A stretch of DNA of 7,165 bases, from contig CABPCX010000095.1 of NCBI GenBank assembly GCA_902406135.1, positions 1 through 7,165 on the forward strand, in the 5' to 3' direction. A program made the translations under genes and the position numbers. Source of the DNA: an uncultured Eubacteriales bacterium (GTDB lineage: Bacteria; Bacillota; Clostridia; Lachnospirales; Anaerotignaceae). Shown in pieces: positions 1 through 5,318 of this stretch; position 1 is the first letter of the stretch, and every line of letters starts with the position of its first letter. Below the pieces are notes generated by a model, which was not told the DNA's origin, did no database searches, and saw only the letters and a list, made by a program, of their open reading frames with translations.

Positions 1-78
1 AATATAGCGGATGACTACTTTTGCGGGGCGTTTTAAATTTAAAAAAATTCTTTTTGCGGTGCAGATAGTGTAAACCAC

Positions 79-107
79 TTGTTTTTACTCCTGTAAAATG
101 ATACATT
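79..107 (+). promoter_or_regulatory. Possible promoter of the HAD-ogt-ROK cluster
   Basis: TTGTTT (79-84) and TACATT (102-107) are separated by 17 bp, a sigma-A-like spacing. Both boxes are imperfect. Transcription would start near 114, giving a short leader that contains the GGGAG site at 122-126. An alternative -10, TATAAA at 110-115, would place the start site on top of the ribosome binding site and has no good -35. This is a pattern match only. Confidence 0.3.
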
Positions 108-121
108 AGTATAAAAACAAT

Positions 122-126
122 GGGAG
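122..126 (+). promoter_or_regulatory. Ribosome binding site that selects the TTG start of the HAD gene
   Basis: GGGAG lies 8 nt before TTG 135. The in-frame ATG at 120 overlaps this site and has only an A-rich run without Shine-Dalgarno character upstream. The spacing therefore argues for TTG 135 as the real start. Confidence 0.6.
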
Positions 127-134
127 TGATACAT

Positions 135-791
135 TTGGAAAAACTTACCTGTAAATATATATTTTTTGACCTTGACGGTACTCTTACTAAATCAGACCCG
201 GGTATAACCCGTTCCATACAGTATGCGCTTAAAAAGCACAATATGCCTTGTCCTTCGCTTGAGGAGCTGAAGGTATTTGTAGGCCCGCCTCTTGGAGAAA
301 AGTTTATGGAGGTGTTTGGCGTTACAAAGGAAAAGGCAGCTGAAATGATACTCTCTTACAGGGAGAGATATACTACTGTAGGTAAATTTGAGTGTGATGT
401 TTATGACGGTGTTAAGGAAAGCCTTCAAAAACTCAAGGATATGGGCAAAATCCTTTGTGTTGCCACATCTAAGCCTGAAAATTCAGCCATAGAAGTTTTA
501 GAGCATTTTGATTTGGCGAAATACTTTGAAATAATAGGCGGAGACACACCGGACCATAAAAGAAAAAACAAAACAATGGTTATAGACTATGTAATTGAAA
601 GTATGAATATTACCGATAAGAATGACGTTATAATGGTCGGAGACACACACTACGATGTTGAGGGAGCGGCTCAGAGCGGAATAAAATGCATAGGCGTTCT
701 TTACGGATATGGGGACAAAGAAAGACTTGAAGAAGCCGGAGCATACAGAATAGCTGAGAAACCATCTGATATAGCGGAGATGTTTGAATGA
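135..791 (+). CDS. HAD-superfamily phosphatase, 5'-nucleotidase / phosphoglycolate phosphatase-like
   Basis: Predicted cytosolic Mg-dependent phosphatase of HAD subfamily IA, acting on a small phosphate ester. With the TTG start it has 218 residues, normal for the family. Motif I is DLDGTLT near the N-terminus, with nucleophile D12 and acid/base D14. A helical cap follows and begins with a VGPPLGEKF segment (about 49-57). Motif II is T111 in VATSK, the motif III lysine is probably K146, and motif IV is GDTHYD with D170 and D174. The VGPPL cap and the LYGYG segment near the end resemble the 5'-nucleotidase-like HAD group (Pseudomonas PA0065 type), often labelled phosphoglycolate phosphatase. 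The exact substrate cannot be read from the sequence. TTG 135 is chosen because GGGAG sits 8 nt upstream; an in-frame ATG at 120 would add five residues but has no ribosome site. It is the first gene of a three-gene cluster and its stop overlaps the next start (ATGA). Confidence 0.9.
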   Translation: MEKLTCKYIFFDLDGTLTKSDPGITRSIQYALKKHNMPCPSLEELKVFVGPPLGEKFMEVFGVTKEKAAEMILSYRERYTTVGKFECDVYDGVKESLQKLKDMGKILCVATSKPENSAIEVLEHFDLAKYFEIIGGDTPDHKRKNKTMVIDYVIESMNITDKNDVIMVGDTHYDVEGAAQSGIKCIGVLYGYGDKERLEEAGAYRIAEKPSDIAEMFE

Positions 792-1240
792 AAAAAATAT
801 TTTACTATGATACATACGCAGGAAGAATAGGAATCGCAGAAGAAGACGGTGCAATTACACATCTTATTTTTTCTGAAAGAGACTGGACAGTGGAAGAAAC
901 TGACCTTATAAAAGAGACAAAAAGACAGCTTGATGAATATTTTGCCGGAAAAAGAAAGGAATTTGATATTCCGACCAGACTCGAGGGGACAGAATTTCAA
1001 AAAAGAGTGTGGGAGGAACTGAGAAAAATTCCTTACGGAAAAACCGTAACATATAAGGATATAGCAGAGGCGGTAGGATGCCCGAAGGGGTTCAGGGCAG
1101 TAGGACTTGCCAATAACAGAAACCCTATATCCATTATTTATCCATGCCATAGAGTCATAGGCTCAAACGGCTCTCTTACAGGATATGGCGGAGGCCTTGA
1201 CGTTAAAGAAAAGCTTCTTGAACTGGAAAGGGGAAATTAA
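788..1240 (+). CDS. ogt: Methylated-DNA--protein-cysteine S-methyltransferase (O6-alkylguanine-DNA alkyltransferase)
   Basis: Suicide DNA-repair protein that moves the alkyl group from O6-alkylguanine (and O4-alkylthymine) in DNA onto its own cysteine. It is 150 residues, a little short for Ogt but a common length for Gram-positive versions. The N-terminal half is the variable RNase H-like domain. The C-terminal domain starts near GTEFQKRVW (67-75), followed by YGKTVTYKDIA with the conserved Tyr89. The helix-turn-helix arginine finger is R103 in GFRAVG, then N112-P113. The active site is PCHRV with C120 as acceptor, and the GSLTGYGGGL segment plus a closing Glu-rich helix complete the fold. 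All catalytic features are present. The ATG overlaps the TGA of the HAD gene by 4 nt, with GGAG at 776-779 placed 8 nt upstream, so translation is probably coupled. I see no Ada-type regulatory domain. Confidence 0.95.
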   Translation: MKKIFYYDTYAGRIGIAEEDGAITHLIFSERDWTVEETDLIKETKRQLDEYFAGKRKEFDIPTRLEGTEFQKRVWEELRKIPYGKTVTYKDIAEAVGCPKGFRAVGLANNRNPISIIYPCHRVIGSNGSLTGYGGGLDVKEKLLELERGN

Positions 1241-1241
1241 A

Positions 1242-2177
1242 ATGTATGCCGTTGGTGTTGATATAGGCGGTACGGCCATAAAAATCGGCGTTTTAGACGA
1301 ACAGGGCAGAATGACTGCCAAGAGGCAGATACCTACAAGACAGGAAAATAAATGTGGATTTGTACTTGAAGACACAGCAAAAGAAATAAATAAAATTCTT
1401 TGTGAAGAAAAAATAGACAAAGAGAACGTATCGGGAATAGGAATAGGCATACCGGGACCGGTAGCAGACGGCATAGTCAAACACTGCGTAAATCTTTACT
1501 GGGATAAGTGTGTGGACGCAGCCGGAATAATGGAAAAACTGACAGGAATAAAATCTGTTGTATTAAATGACGCCAATGCCGCAGCACTCGGAGAGCAGTG
1601 GATGGGCGGAGGAAAGGGACATTCAAGTATGGTCCTTGTAACTATAGGAACCGGAATAGGCGGAGGTATCGTTATAGACGGAAACGTACTTACCGGAAGC
1701 GGCGGAGCAGGCGGCGAGATAGGCCACATAGTAGTTGATTATAACAGTAACAGAAAATGCAACTGCGGAAGATATGGATGCCTTGAGACTTATGCTTCAG
1801 CCACGGGAATAGTATATACAGTTAAAGAGCTGCTTGAAAGAGACAATAAGCCTTCGGTACTCAGAGAAATGGAGATAACAGCCAAAGCGGTATTTGATGC
1901 TGCGGAGGAAAATGACGAAACAGCCCTTGAGGCAGTGGACATTTTCGGAAAGTATCTGGGAAGGGCCCTTGCAAACATAGCCGTTACGGTTGACCCTGAG
2001 GTCATAGTACTGGCAGGCGGTGTTGTAAAGGGCGGAGAAAAGGTCAGAAAACCCGTAGAAAAATACTATAGGGAGTCTGCTTTTAAAACAGTCAGAGATA
2101 CTGATATAGTTCTTGCAAAGCTTGAAAACGACGCCGGAATGTATGGAGCTGCGAAAGAAGCATTTAAAATAGTATAA
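1242..2177 (+). CDS. ROK-family glucokinase
   Basis: Predicted cytosolic sugar kinase that phosphorylates glucose at C6 with ATP, feeding glycolysis. It is 311 residues, typical of ROK glucokinases. The N-terminal phosphate-binding motif is VDIGGTAIKIG (D7, G9, G10, T11). The catalytic Asp is D110 in LNDANAAALGEQW. A glycine-rich GTGIGGG motif lies at about 136-142. The ROK signature has E159-I-G-H162, followed by CNCGRYGCLE with zinc-ligand cysteines C173, C175 and C180. A second adenosine-binding stretch, VIVLAGGVV, lies near 254-262. ATG 1242 was chosen because it follows AGGGG at 1229-1233 by 8 nt and puts the kinase motif at residue 7, as is usual; an upstream in-frame ATG at 1185 lies inside ogt. 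Only 1 nt separates it from the ogt stop. Glucose is the likely substrate, but ROK kinases for N-acetylmannosamine or fructose are close relatives, so no symbol is given. Confidence 0.92.
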   Translation: MYAVGVDIGGTAIKIGVLDEQGRMTAKRQIPTRQENKCGFVLEDTAKEINKILCEEKIDKENVSGIGIGIPGPVADGIVKHCVNLYWDKCVDAAGIMEKLTGIKSVVLNDANAAALGEQWMGGGKGHSSMVLVTIGTGIGGGIVIDGNVLTGSGGAGGEIGHIVVDYNSNRKCNCGRYGCLETYASATGIVYTVKELLERDNKPSVLREMEITAKAVFDAAEENDETALEAVDIFGKYLGRALANIAVTVDPEVIVLAGGVVKGGEKVRKPVEKYYRESAFKTVRDTDIVLAKLENDAGMYGAAKEAFKIV

Positions 2178-2182
2178 TCTCA

Positions 2183-2224
2183 GCATATAAAAAGAGCCTT
2201 ATGTTACGGCTCTTTTTTATATGC
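2183..2224. terminator. Shared bidirectional intrinsic terminator
   Basis: The arms at 2183-2198 and 2208-2224 pair over 16 bp with a single extra T on the right arm. The core AAAAGAGCC / GGCTCTTTT carries a 9-nt loop (2199-2207). Because the arms contain A and T runs, the hairpin has a U tract in either direction. It ends the forward HAD-ogt-ROK transcript and the convergent minus-strand DUF3267 transcript. The DUF3267 stop codon (2204-2206) lies in the loop, so its last six codons form one arm. Confidence 0.85.
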
Positions 2225-2818
2225 GGTGAATCCGCATTCTATGGGATAATCAAGAATTATTTTATCTTTGTTTTTAAAGGCGAGAATAGTATTTGCTATG
2301 TCGCTTCCGCATCCGAAGGCATTGAACAGGGAAAAATAAAAGAGAACTGCCGACGATGTCAAAACAGCTGCTGTGGCGGGTATGATGCTTAAAAATATAA
2401 GAGGCATAGTATTGCCGAAGCCATATTGTCTGAAACTTAAAGGCTCTGCACAGTGGCAGTAGGCATCTGAAATTCCCTTTGGAAGATATATATAAATGCT
2501 TTTGTATCCATTTTTTAAAAATCTGCTCCATCCAAGGCCGTGCAGAGCTTCATGGACAGGAGTAGTGATATAAAGAAGTATGACGGAAATAATAAATATA
2601 TAAAAACCGAAATCAGGTATTGTCCTATGAACCAGGCTGTATATTACAGTATATAAGGCGGCAAAGGGAAGGCCGTATACAACGGAGAGAAAATCGGTTA
2701 GTCGGTCATTTTTTACAAATATGTATTCACGGTATCCGTTTTCAATATATGACTGCCTTAAAGATTCGTATATACTGACAGTCTCCTCAATTTCGGACTT
2801 ATTTTTTATAAGCGGCAT
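2204..2818 (-). CDS. DUF3267 family membrane protein, putative zincin metallopeptidase
   Basis: Integral membrane protein of 204 residues with a zinc-peptidase-like motif; its substrate and physiological role are unknown. The N-terminal 40 or so residues are charged and helical. Hydrophobic segments follow at about 43-63 and 71-88, the second running directly into VHEALHG, where H89, E90 and H93 form an HExxH motif. A soluble stretch with HCAEPLSFRQY (122-132) is followed by two further hydrophobic segments at about 137-168. The segment GCGSDI, with D173, could supply a third metal ligand; that is inference. The arrangement of HExxH, an H/C-x-EP segment, GSD and a C-terminal P-x-x-CGF matches the DUF3267 pattern as I know it. 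ATG 2818 is chosen because AAGGAG (2829-2834) precedes it by 10 nt; an upstream in-frame TTG at 2860 overlaps the likely -10 box and cannot be translated from that promoter. It is divergent from the YgjP-like gene and convergent with the kinase. Confidence 0.85.
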   Translation of the reverse strand: MPLIKNKSEIEETVSIYESLRQSYIENGYREYIFVKNDRLTDFLSVVYGLPFAALYTVIYSLVHRTIPDFGFYIFIISVILLYITTPVHEALHGLGWSRFLKNGYKSIYIYLPKGISDAYCHCAEPLSFRQYGFGNTMPLIFLSIIPATAAVLTSSAVLFYFSLFNAFGCGSDIANTILAFKNKDKIILDYPIECGFTAYKKEP

Positions 2819-2828
2819 ATTTATCAGT

Positions 2829-2834
2829 CTCCTT
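2829..2834 (-). promoter_or_regulatory. Ribosome binding site deciding the DUF3267 start
   Basis: AAGGAG on the minus strand lies 10 nt before ATG 2818. It falls inside the longer in-frame extension from TTG 2860, which argues against that extension. Confidence 0.7.
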
Positions 2835-2849
2835 AAACTATGCTGATTT

Positions 2850-2879
2850 AATAATATCAAATAAACAGTATCGCAACAA
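2850..2879 (-). promoter_or_regulatory. Predicted promoter of the DUF3267 gene (extended -10)
   Basis: On the minus strand TGATATTAT (2858 down to 2850) is an extended -10: TGn followed by TATTAT, a 5/6 match. A weak -35, TTGTTG (2874-2879), lies 18 bp upstream. The start site would be near 2843, giving a leader of about 24 nt with the AAGGAG site in it. Confidence 0.55.
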
Positions 2880-2890
2880 CCTAAAAACTA

Positions 2891-2919
2891 TTGCAAAAAT
2901 ATTTTCTAAAATGTAAAAT
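2891..2919 (+). promoter_or_regulatory. Predicted sigma-A promoter of the YgjP-like gene
   Basis: TTGCAA (2891-2896) and TAAAAT (2914-2919) are separated by exactly 17 bp; the boxes match consensus 4/6 and 5/6. Transcription would begin near 2926, about 26 nt before the start codon. The spacer is A/T-rich, as is common in strong low-GC promoters. Confidence 0.6.
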
Positions 2920-2951
2920 GTATACGTTAGATTTAAGTAAAGGTGATAGTA

Positions 2952-3665
2952 ATGCTAAGAGCGATAAACTACTGCGGATTACGCGTAGAGTATGAGTTTG
3001 TAAAAAAGGATATAAAGAATATAAATATAAGAATAACACCTGACGGAAGTATATCGGTTTCAGCGCCTTCACAGATGCCTGAGAAAAAAGTAGACAGCTT
3101 TGTAGAGGAAAAAGCCGAATGGATTTTTAGAAAAATGGCTGATGTTGAAAAACGCAGGGAAAATATGCCCGACGACAGTATGTATGACGGAAAGAAACTG
3201 TTTTTTATGGGCAGAGAATATACCCTCAGAATAACAAGCGGAAAGAAATTTGAAGTTGAAATAGCCGGCGATGAAATTATAATCAGCTCAAGATACGGCG
3301 ACGAAAATTTGAAAGCCAAGTATATAGGCTGGCTTACGGAAAAAGCTATGCCTGTATTTGAAGAATCCCTTGATGATATGCTTAAGCTTGTATCAGACTA
3401 TGAAATTGAACGTCCGGAAATTTATATAAGAAATATGAAGAGCAGATGGGGAAGCTGCAATAACCAGAAGAATAGGATAGGCCTCAATGTCCAGCTTATA
3501 AAAGCCGATAGAAAGTGCATTGACCAGGTAGTACTCCATGAGCTTGTGCATTTCATACATTATGACCACAGTAGCAAATTTTATGCTCTCCTGGGAGAAC
3601 TTATGCCGGACTGGAAAGAAAGAAAAGAAATGCTTGAAAAAAATTATAACGACGGTATTAGATGA
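2952..3665 (+). CDS. YgjP-like (DUF45) metal-dependent hydrolase, SprT-type HExxH protein
   Basis: Predicted cytosolic zinc metalloprotein of 237 residues in the YgjP/WLM-like family (PF01863), related to SprT and M48 peptidases. The N-terminal half is beta-rich with the family pattern VSAPSQMPEKKVDSFVEEKAEWI (split here as SVSAPS at 35-40 and VEEKAEWI at 51-58). The family's diagnostic segment is KSRWGSC (163-169), followed by a predicted strand and helix. The metal site is HELVH (H196, E197, H200) with a third ligand H206 in the HSSKFY segment, so the catalytic set is complete. No signal peptide or membrane segment is visible. Biological substrates of this family are largely unknown. ATG 2952 is preferred over GTG 2943 because AGGTGAT (2941-2947), which pairs with the 16S tail, overlaps that GTG and is well placed for the ATG. 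It is monocistronic, bounded by its own promoter and by a terminator just after the stop. Confidence 0.92.
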   Translation: MLRAINYCGLRVEYEFVKKDIKNINIRITPDGSISVSAPSQMPEKKVDSFVEEKAEWIFRKMADVEKRRENMPDDSMYDGKKLFFMGREYTLRITSGKKFEVEIAGDEIIISSRYGDENLKAKYIGWLTEKAMPVFEESLDDMLKLVSDYEIERPEIYIRNMKSRWGSCNNQKNRIGLNVQLIKADRKCIDQVVLHELVHFIHYDHSSKFYALLGELMPDWKERKEMLEKNYNDGIR

Positions 3666-3667
3666 AG

Positions 3668-3695
3668 AAAACCACGCGAGGAACACGTGGTTTTT
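3668..3695 (+). terminator. Intrinsic terminator of the YgjP-like gene
   Basis: AAAACCACG (3668-3676) pairs with CGTGGTTTT (3686-3694) over 9 bp with a 9-nt loop, and the right arm runs into a T tract (3691-3695). The hairpin begins 3 nt after the stop codon. Confidence 0.85.
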
Positions 3696-3700
3696 ATTTA

Positions 3701-3735
3701 AAAATAAAATCCCGGTCATAAGACCGGGACTTTTT
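3701..3735. terminator. Intrinsic terminator of the secreted-protein gene, probably bidirectional
   Basis: TCCCGGTC (3710-3717) and GACCGGGA (3722-3729) form a perfect 8-bp GC-rich stem with a 4-nt ATAA loop. Read on the minus strand, the stem is followed by TTTTATTTT (3709 down to 3701), so it terminates the minus-strand gene ending at 3756. On the plus strand a C and five Ts (3731-3735) follow, so it can also back up the terminator at 3668-3695. Confidence 0.88.
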
Positions 3736-3755
3736 AATCGGTAAATTAAATAATT

Positions 3756-5264
3756 TTATGCTTCAGCTGTTGTGCTTTCAGCGGGAACTAATTCCTCAGC
3801 GGGAACTGTTGTGTCAGCCGCTGCATCTTCTGCAGGAGCTTCAGCTGTTGTATCTTCAGCGGGTACTTCAGCAGTTGTTCCTTCTTCTGTAGCTTCAGCA
3901 GCTGTTTCGGGAACTTCCTCTGCGGGTACTACTGTACCGTCAGCTGTCATAGTTGTTACGCCTGTAAGAAGGTCATTGAGAGATATTACAGTAGCGCCTT
4001 CAGGAACTGTAAGCTGAGGAGCTTCTGTTGTTGCTTCTGATGCTGATTTGAAATCCATATTCATCTTCATCATATCAAGAAGATTCATATTGAATGTCAT
4101 TGTTGAGTTGAAATCTTTATCAGAAGAAACATTCATATCCATTGTAACTCCTTCAGCAGCCATCTTAAGAGCAACTGTGCAAGAGTTAACTTTCTCGCCG
4201 TCTGTTCCCATTGTCATTGTGTATGTAAGTTCTGTTCCGTTTTCGTTGTAAGCAAATGATGATTTATACTGGCCATCTGCTAAAACGAAAGCTTTGTCGC
4301 CAAGCATAGAAGCAACTAAGTCATAAGACTGAGCGATTGCTTCATAGCTGTTTACGCTGTTAACGGGTGTAGCCTTAAGAAGCTCTGTAATATATCCGTT
4401 AATGTCGCCTGACATAGCAAGGTCAAGGATTGATTTCATATCATATCCTTCTGACATACCCATGTTGAAAAGGTCTGAAAGGTCTAAGCTTACCCAAGCG
4501 TCAGCGCTGAGGCCTAAAGCTGTGAACATTGTTGAGTTCATGTAGAAAATGTTGTTTTCAACATCATAGATATATTTTGTTTCGCTGCTTTCAAGAGCCT
4601 TTACGATAGAATCAAAAGTTTCTTTTTCAGCGTCACTAATACCCTGAGCTTCAAGTAATTCCTTGATCTGTGTGAAATCAAGTGTAAGGTTCATTGTCAT
4701 ATTTTCGCCTTTAGCAGAAGTGATACCTGTTGTTGTTCCGCTGAAGGGAAGTGACATTGTAGCTGTTGTATCTACTACTTCAACGTTGCCGCTGAATTCT
4801 GATGTTGTTTTGTAGTTATCTCCAATTGAAAGAGCATAGTCCATGTATTTACCGATTATTTCAAATGTCTGACCGCTTTCAGCGACCATTTTGTCAACGT
4901 CTACAACAACAACTGTTTTCTCAGCATCGTCCCAGCCAAGAGAGCAGTCTAAAGCTGTTGTAAGTGCACGAACGGGAATAAGTTCTCCGTCAGCCACTTC
5001 TGCATCAACATTAACTGTTTTGCCGTCTACAGTAAGAACAGCTTTTCCGTCTGTAACTGTGCAGTCTGCGCCGAAAAGAGTTTTTACATCAGCGGCTTTT
5101 ACATAAGTTGTACCTTCAACAAGTACAGCTGCGTTTTCTGTAGTCTGGCCGTTGAACTGAACATCAACAGTATTGTCTGCTTCTGCAGCAAAAGCAGGAG
5201 CGCATACTGAAAGTGACATTACGGCAGCCACTGAGAAAGCGCAAAGTTTTTTGCTTAACTTCAT
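3756..5264 (-). CDS. Secreted protein with copper-amine-oxidase-like stalk domain and acidic repetitive tail
   Basis: Predicted exported protein of 502 residues; function not known. A signal peptide covers about residues 1-26: KLSKK positive region, hydrophobic core, likely cleavage at AFA|AEA. A stalk domain of the copper amine oxidase N-terminal type (PF07833-like) spans about 34-122, with VLVEGTTYVKAADV and IPVRALTTALDCSLGWD as typical segments. In this setting it is a cell-surface module, not an enzyme. The middle, about 130-410, is rich in Met, Thr, Ser and Asp, with alternating strand-like segments; I do not recognise it, though its composition recalls LolA/LppX-like beta-sheet lipoprotein folds (weak inference). 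The tail at 446-502 is a Pro/Ala/Glu/Thr repeat region. No LPXTG, SLH or lipobox is visible, so anchoring is unclear. The protein has one Arg (R99, in the stalk domain) and no His, and is strongly acidic. ATG 5264 has AGAGGAGG 8 nt upstream (5273-5280). Codons differ from the neighbours (GCT, GTT, ACT, few ATA or AGA), which suggests high expression. Confidence 0.9.
   Translation of the reverse strand: MKLSKKLCAFSVAAVMSLSVCAPAFAAEADNTVDVQFNGQTTENAAVLVEGTTYVKAADVKTLFGADCTVTDGKAVLTVDGKTVNVDAEVADGELIPVRALTTALDCSLGWDDAEKTVVVVDVDKMVAESGQTFEIIGKYMDYALSIGDNYKTTSEFSGNVEVVDTTATMSLPFSGTTTGITSAKGENMTMNLTLDFTQIKELLEAQGISDAEKETFDSIVKALESSETKYIYDVENNIFYMNSTMFTALGLSADAWVSLDLSDLFNMGMSEGYDMKSILDLAMSGDINGYITELLKATPVNSVNSYEAIAQSYDLVASMLGDKAFVLADGQYKSSFAYNENGTELTYTMTMGTDGEKVNSCTVALKMAAEGVTMDMNVSSDKDFNSTMTFNMNLLDMMKMNMDFKSASEATTEAPQLTVPEGATVISLNDLLTGVTTMTADGTVVPAEEVPETAAEATEEGTTAEVPAEDTTAEAPAEDAAADTTVPAEELVPAESTTAEA
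3759..3929 (-). repeat. Low-complexity Pro/Ala/Glu/Thr tail encoded by imperfect short repeats
   Basis: The last 57 codons of the secreted protein repeat variants of VPAEE and PAEDTTAE (for example AEVPAED, AEAPAED, TVPAEEL, VPAEST). The repeat units differ at third positions, so this is an old or selected repeat, not a fresh tandem duplication. Such tails usually act as flexible linkers through the cell wall. Here it is C-terminal with no anchor after it. Confidence 0.75.
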
Positions 5265-5272
5265 AATTTTTT

Positions 5273-5280
5273 CCTCCTCT
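5273..5280 (-). promoter_or_regulatory. Strong ribosome binding site of the secreted-protein gene
   Basis: AGAGGAGG on the minus strand lies 8 nt before ATG 5264, among the best matches to the 16S tail in the window. It agrees with the high-expression codon choice of this gene. Confidence 0.8.
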
Positions 5281-5291
5281 TAAACTATATA

Positions 5292-5313
5292 TTTTAAAGC
5301 TTATGCTTTAAAA
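5292..5313 (-). other. A/T-rich hairpin between the LUD gene and the secreted-protein gene
   Basis: TTTTAAAGC (5292-5300) and GCTTTAAAA (5305-5313) form a perfect 9-bp inverted repeat with a 4-nt loop. On the minus strand it starts 5 nt after the LUD stop and ends 11 nt before the Shine-Dalgarno site of the next gene. It is followed by TATATAG, not a true U tract, so it is a weak terminator at best. It might instead be a 5'-leader stem or an operator. Confidence 0.5.
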
Positions 5314-5318
5314 GCGTA

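Noticed and set aside
18..62. Two similar segments, CTTTTGCGGGGC (18-29) and CTTTTTGCGGTGC (50-62), as a possible operator repeat
   Set aside because: Only two imperfect copies 20 bp apart in A/T-rich DNA, with no symmetry and no third copy elsewhere in the window. Chance is a sufficient explanation.
701..1150. Open frame of 149 codons on the minus strand opposite ogt
   Set aside because: It is antisense to the conserved PCHRV alkyltransferase gene. Its translation is a Phe/Ser/Cys-rich shadow typical of reversed A-rich coding DNA.
2201..2392. 63-codon plus-strand open frame after the ROK gene
   Set aside because: Its start lies in the loop of the terminator hairpin and it is antisense to the 3' end of the DUF3267 gene, with no ribosome site.
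3772..4017. Ser/Ala/Val-rich open frame on the plus strand opposite the acidic tail
   Set aside because: It is the complement of the Pro/Ala/Glu/Thr repeat codons, which gives an artificial low-complexity translation. It has no start signal.
5199..5204. Possible lipobox at Cys21 of the secreted protein
   Set aside because: The residues before the cysteine read L-S-V-C. Position -1 is Val instead of Gly, Ala or Ser, and a normal AFA|A signal peptidase I site follows five residues later.
3756..5264. Copper amine oxidase enzyme activity for the secreted protein
   Set aside because: Only the N-terminal stalk-type domain is present. The catalytic domain with its topaquinone tyrosine and copper-binding histidines is absent, and the protein has no histidine at all.
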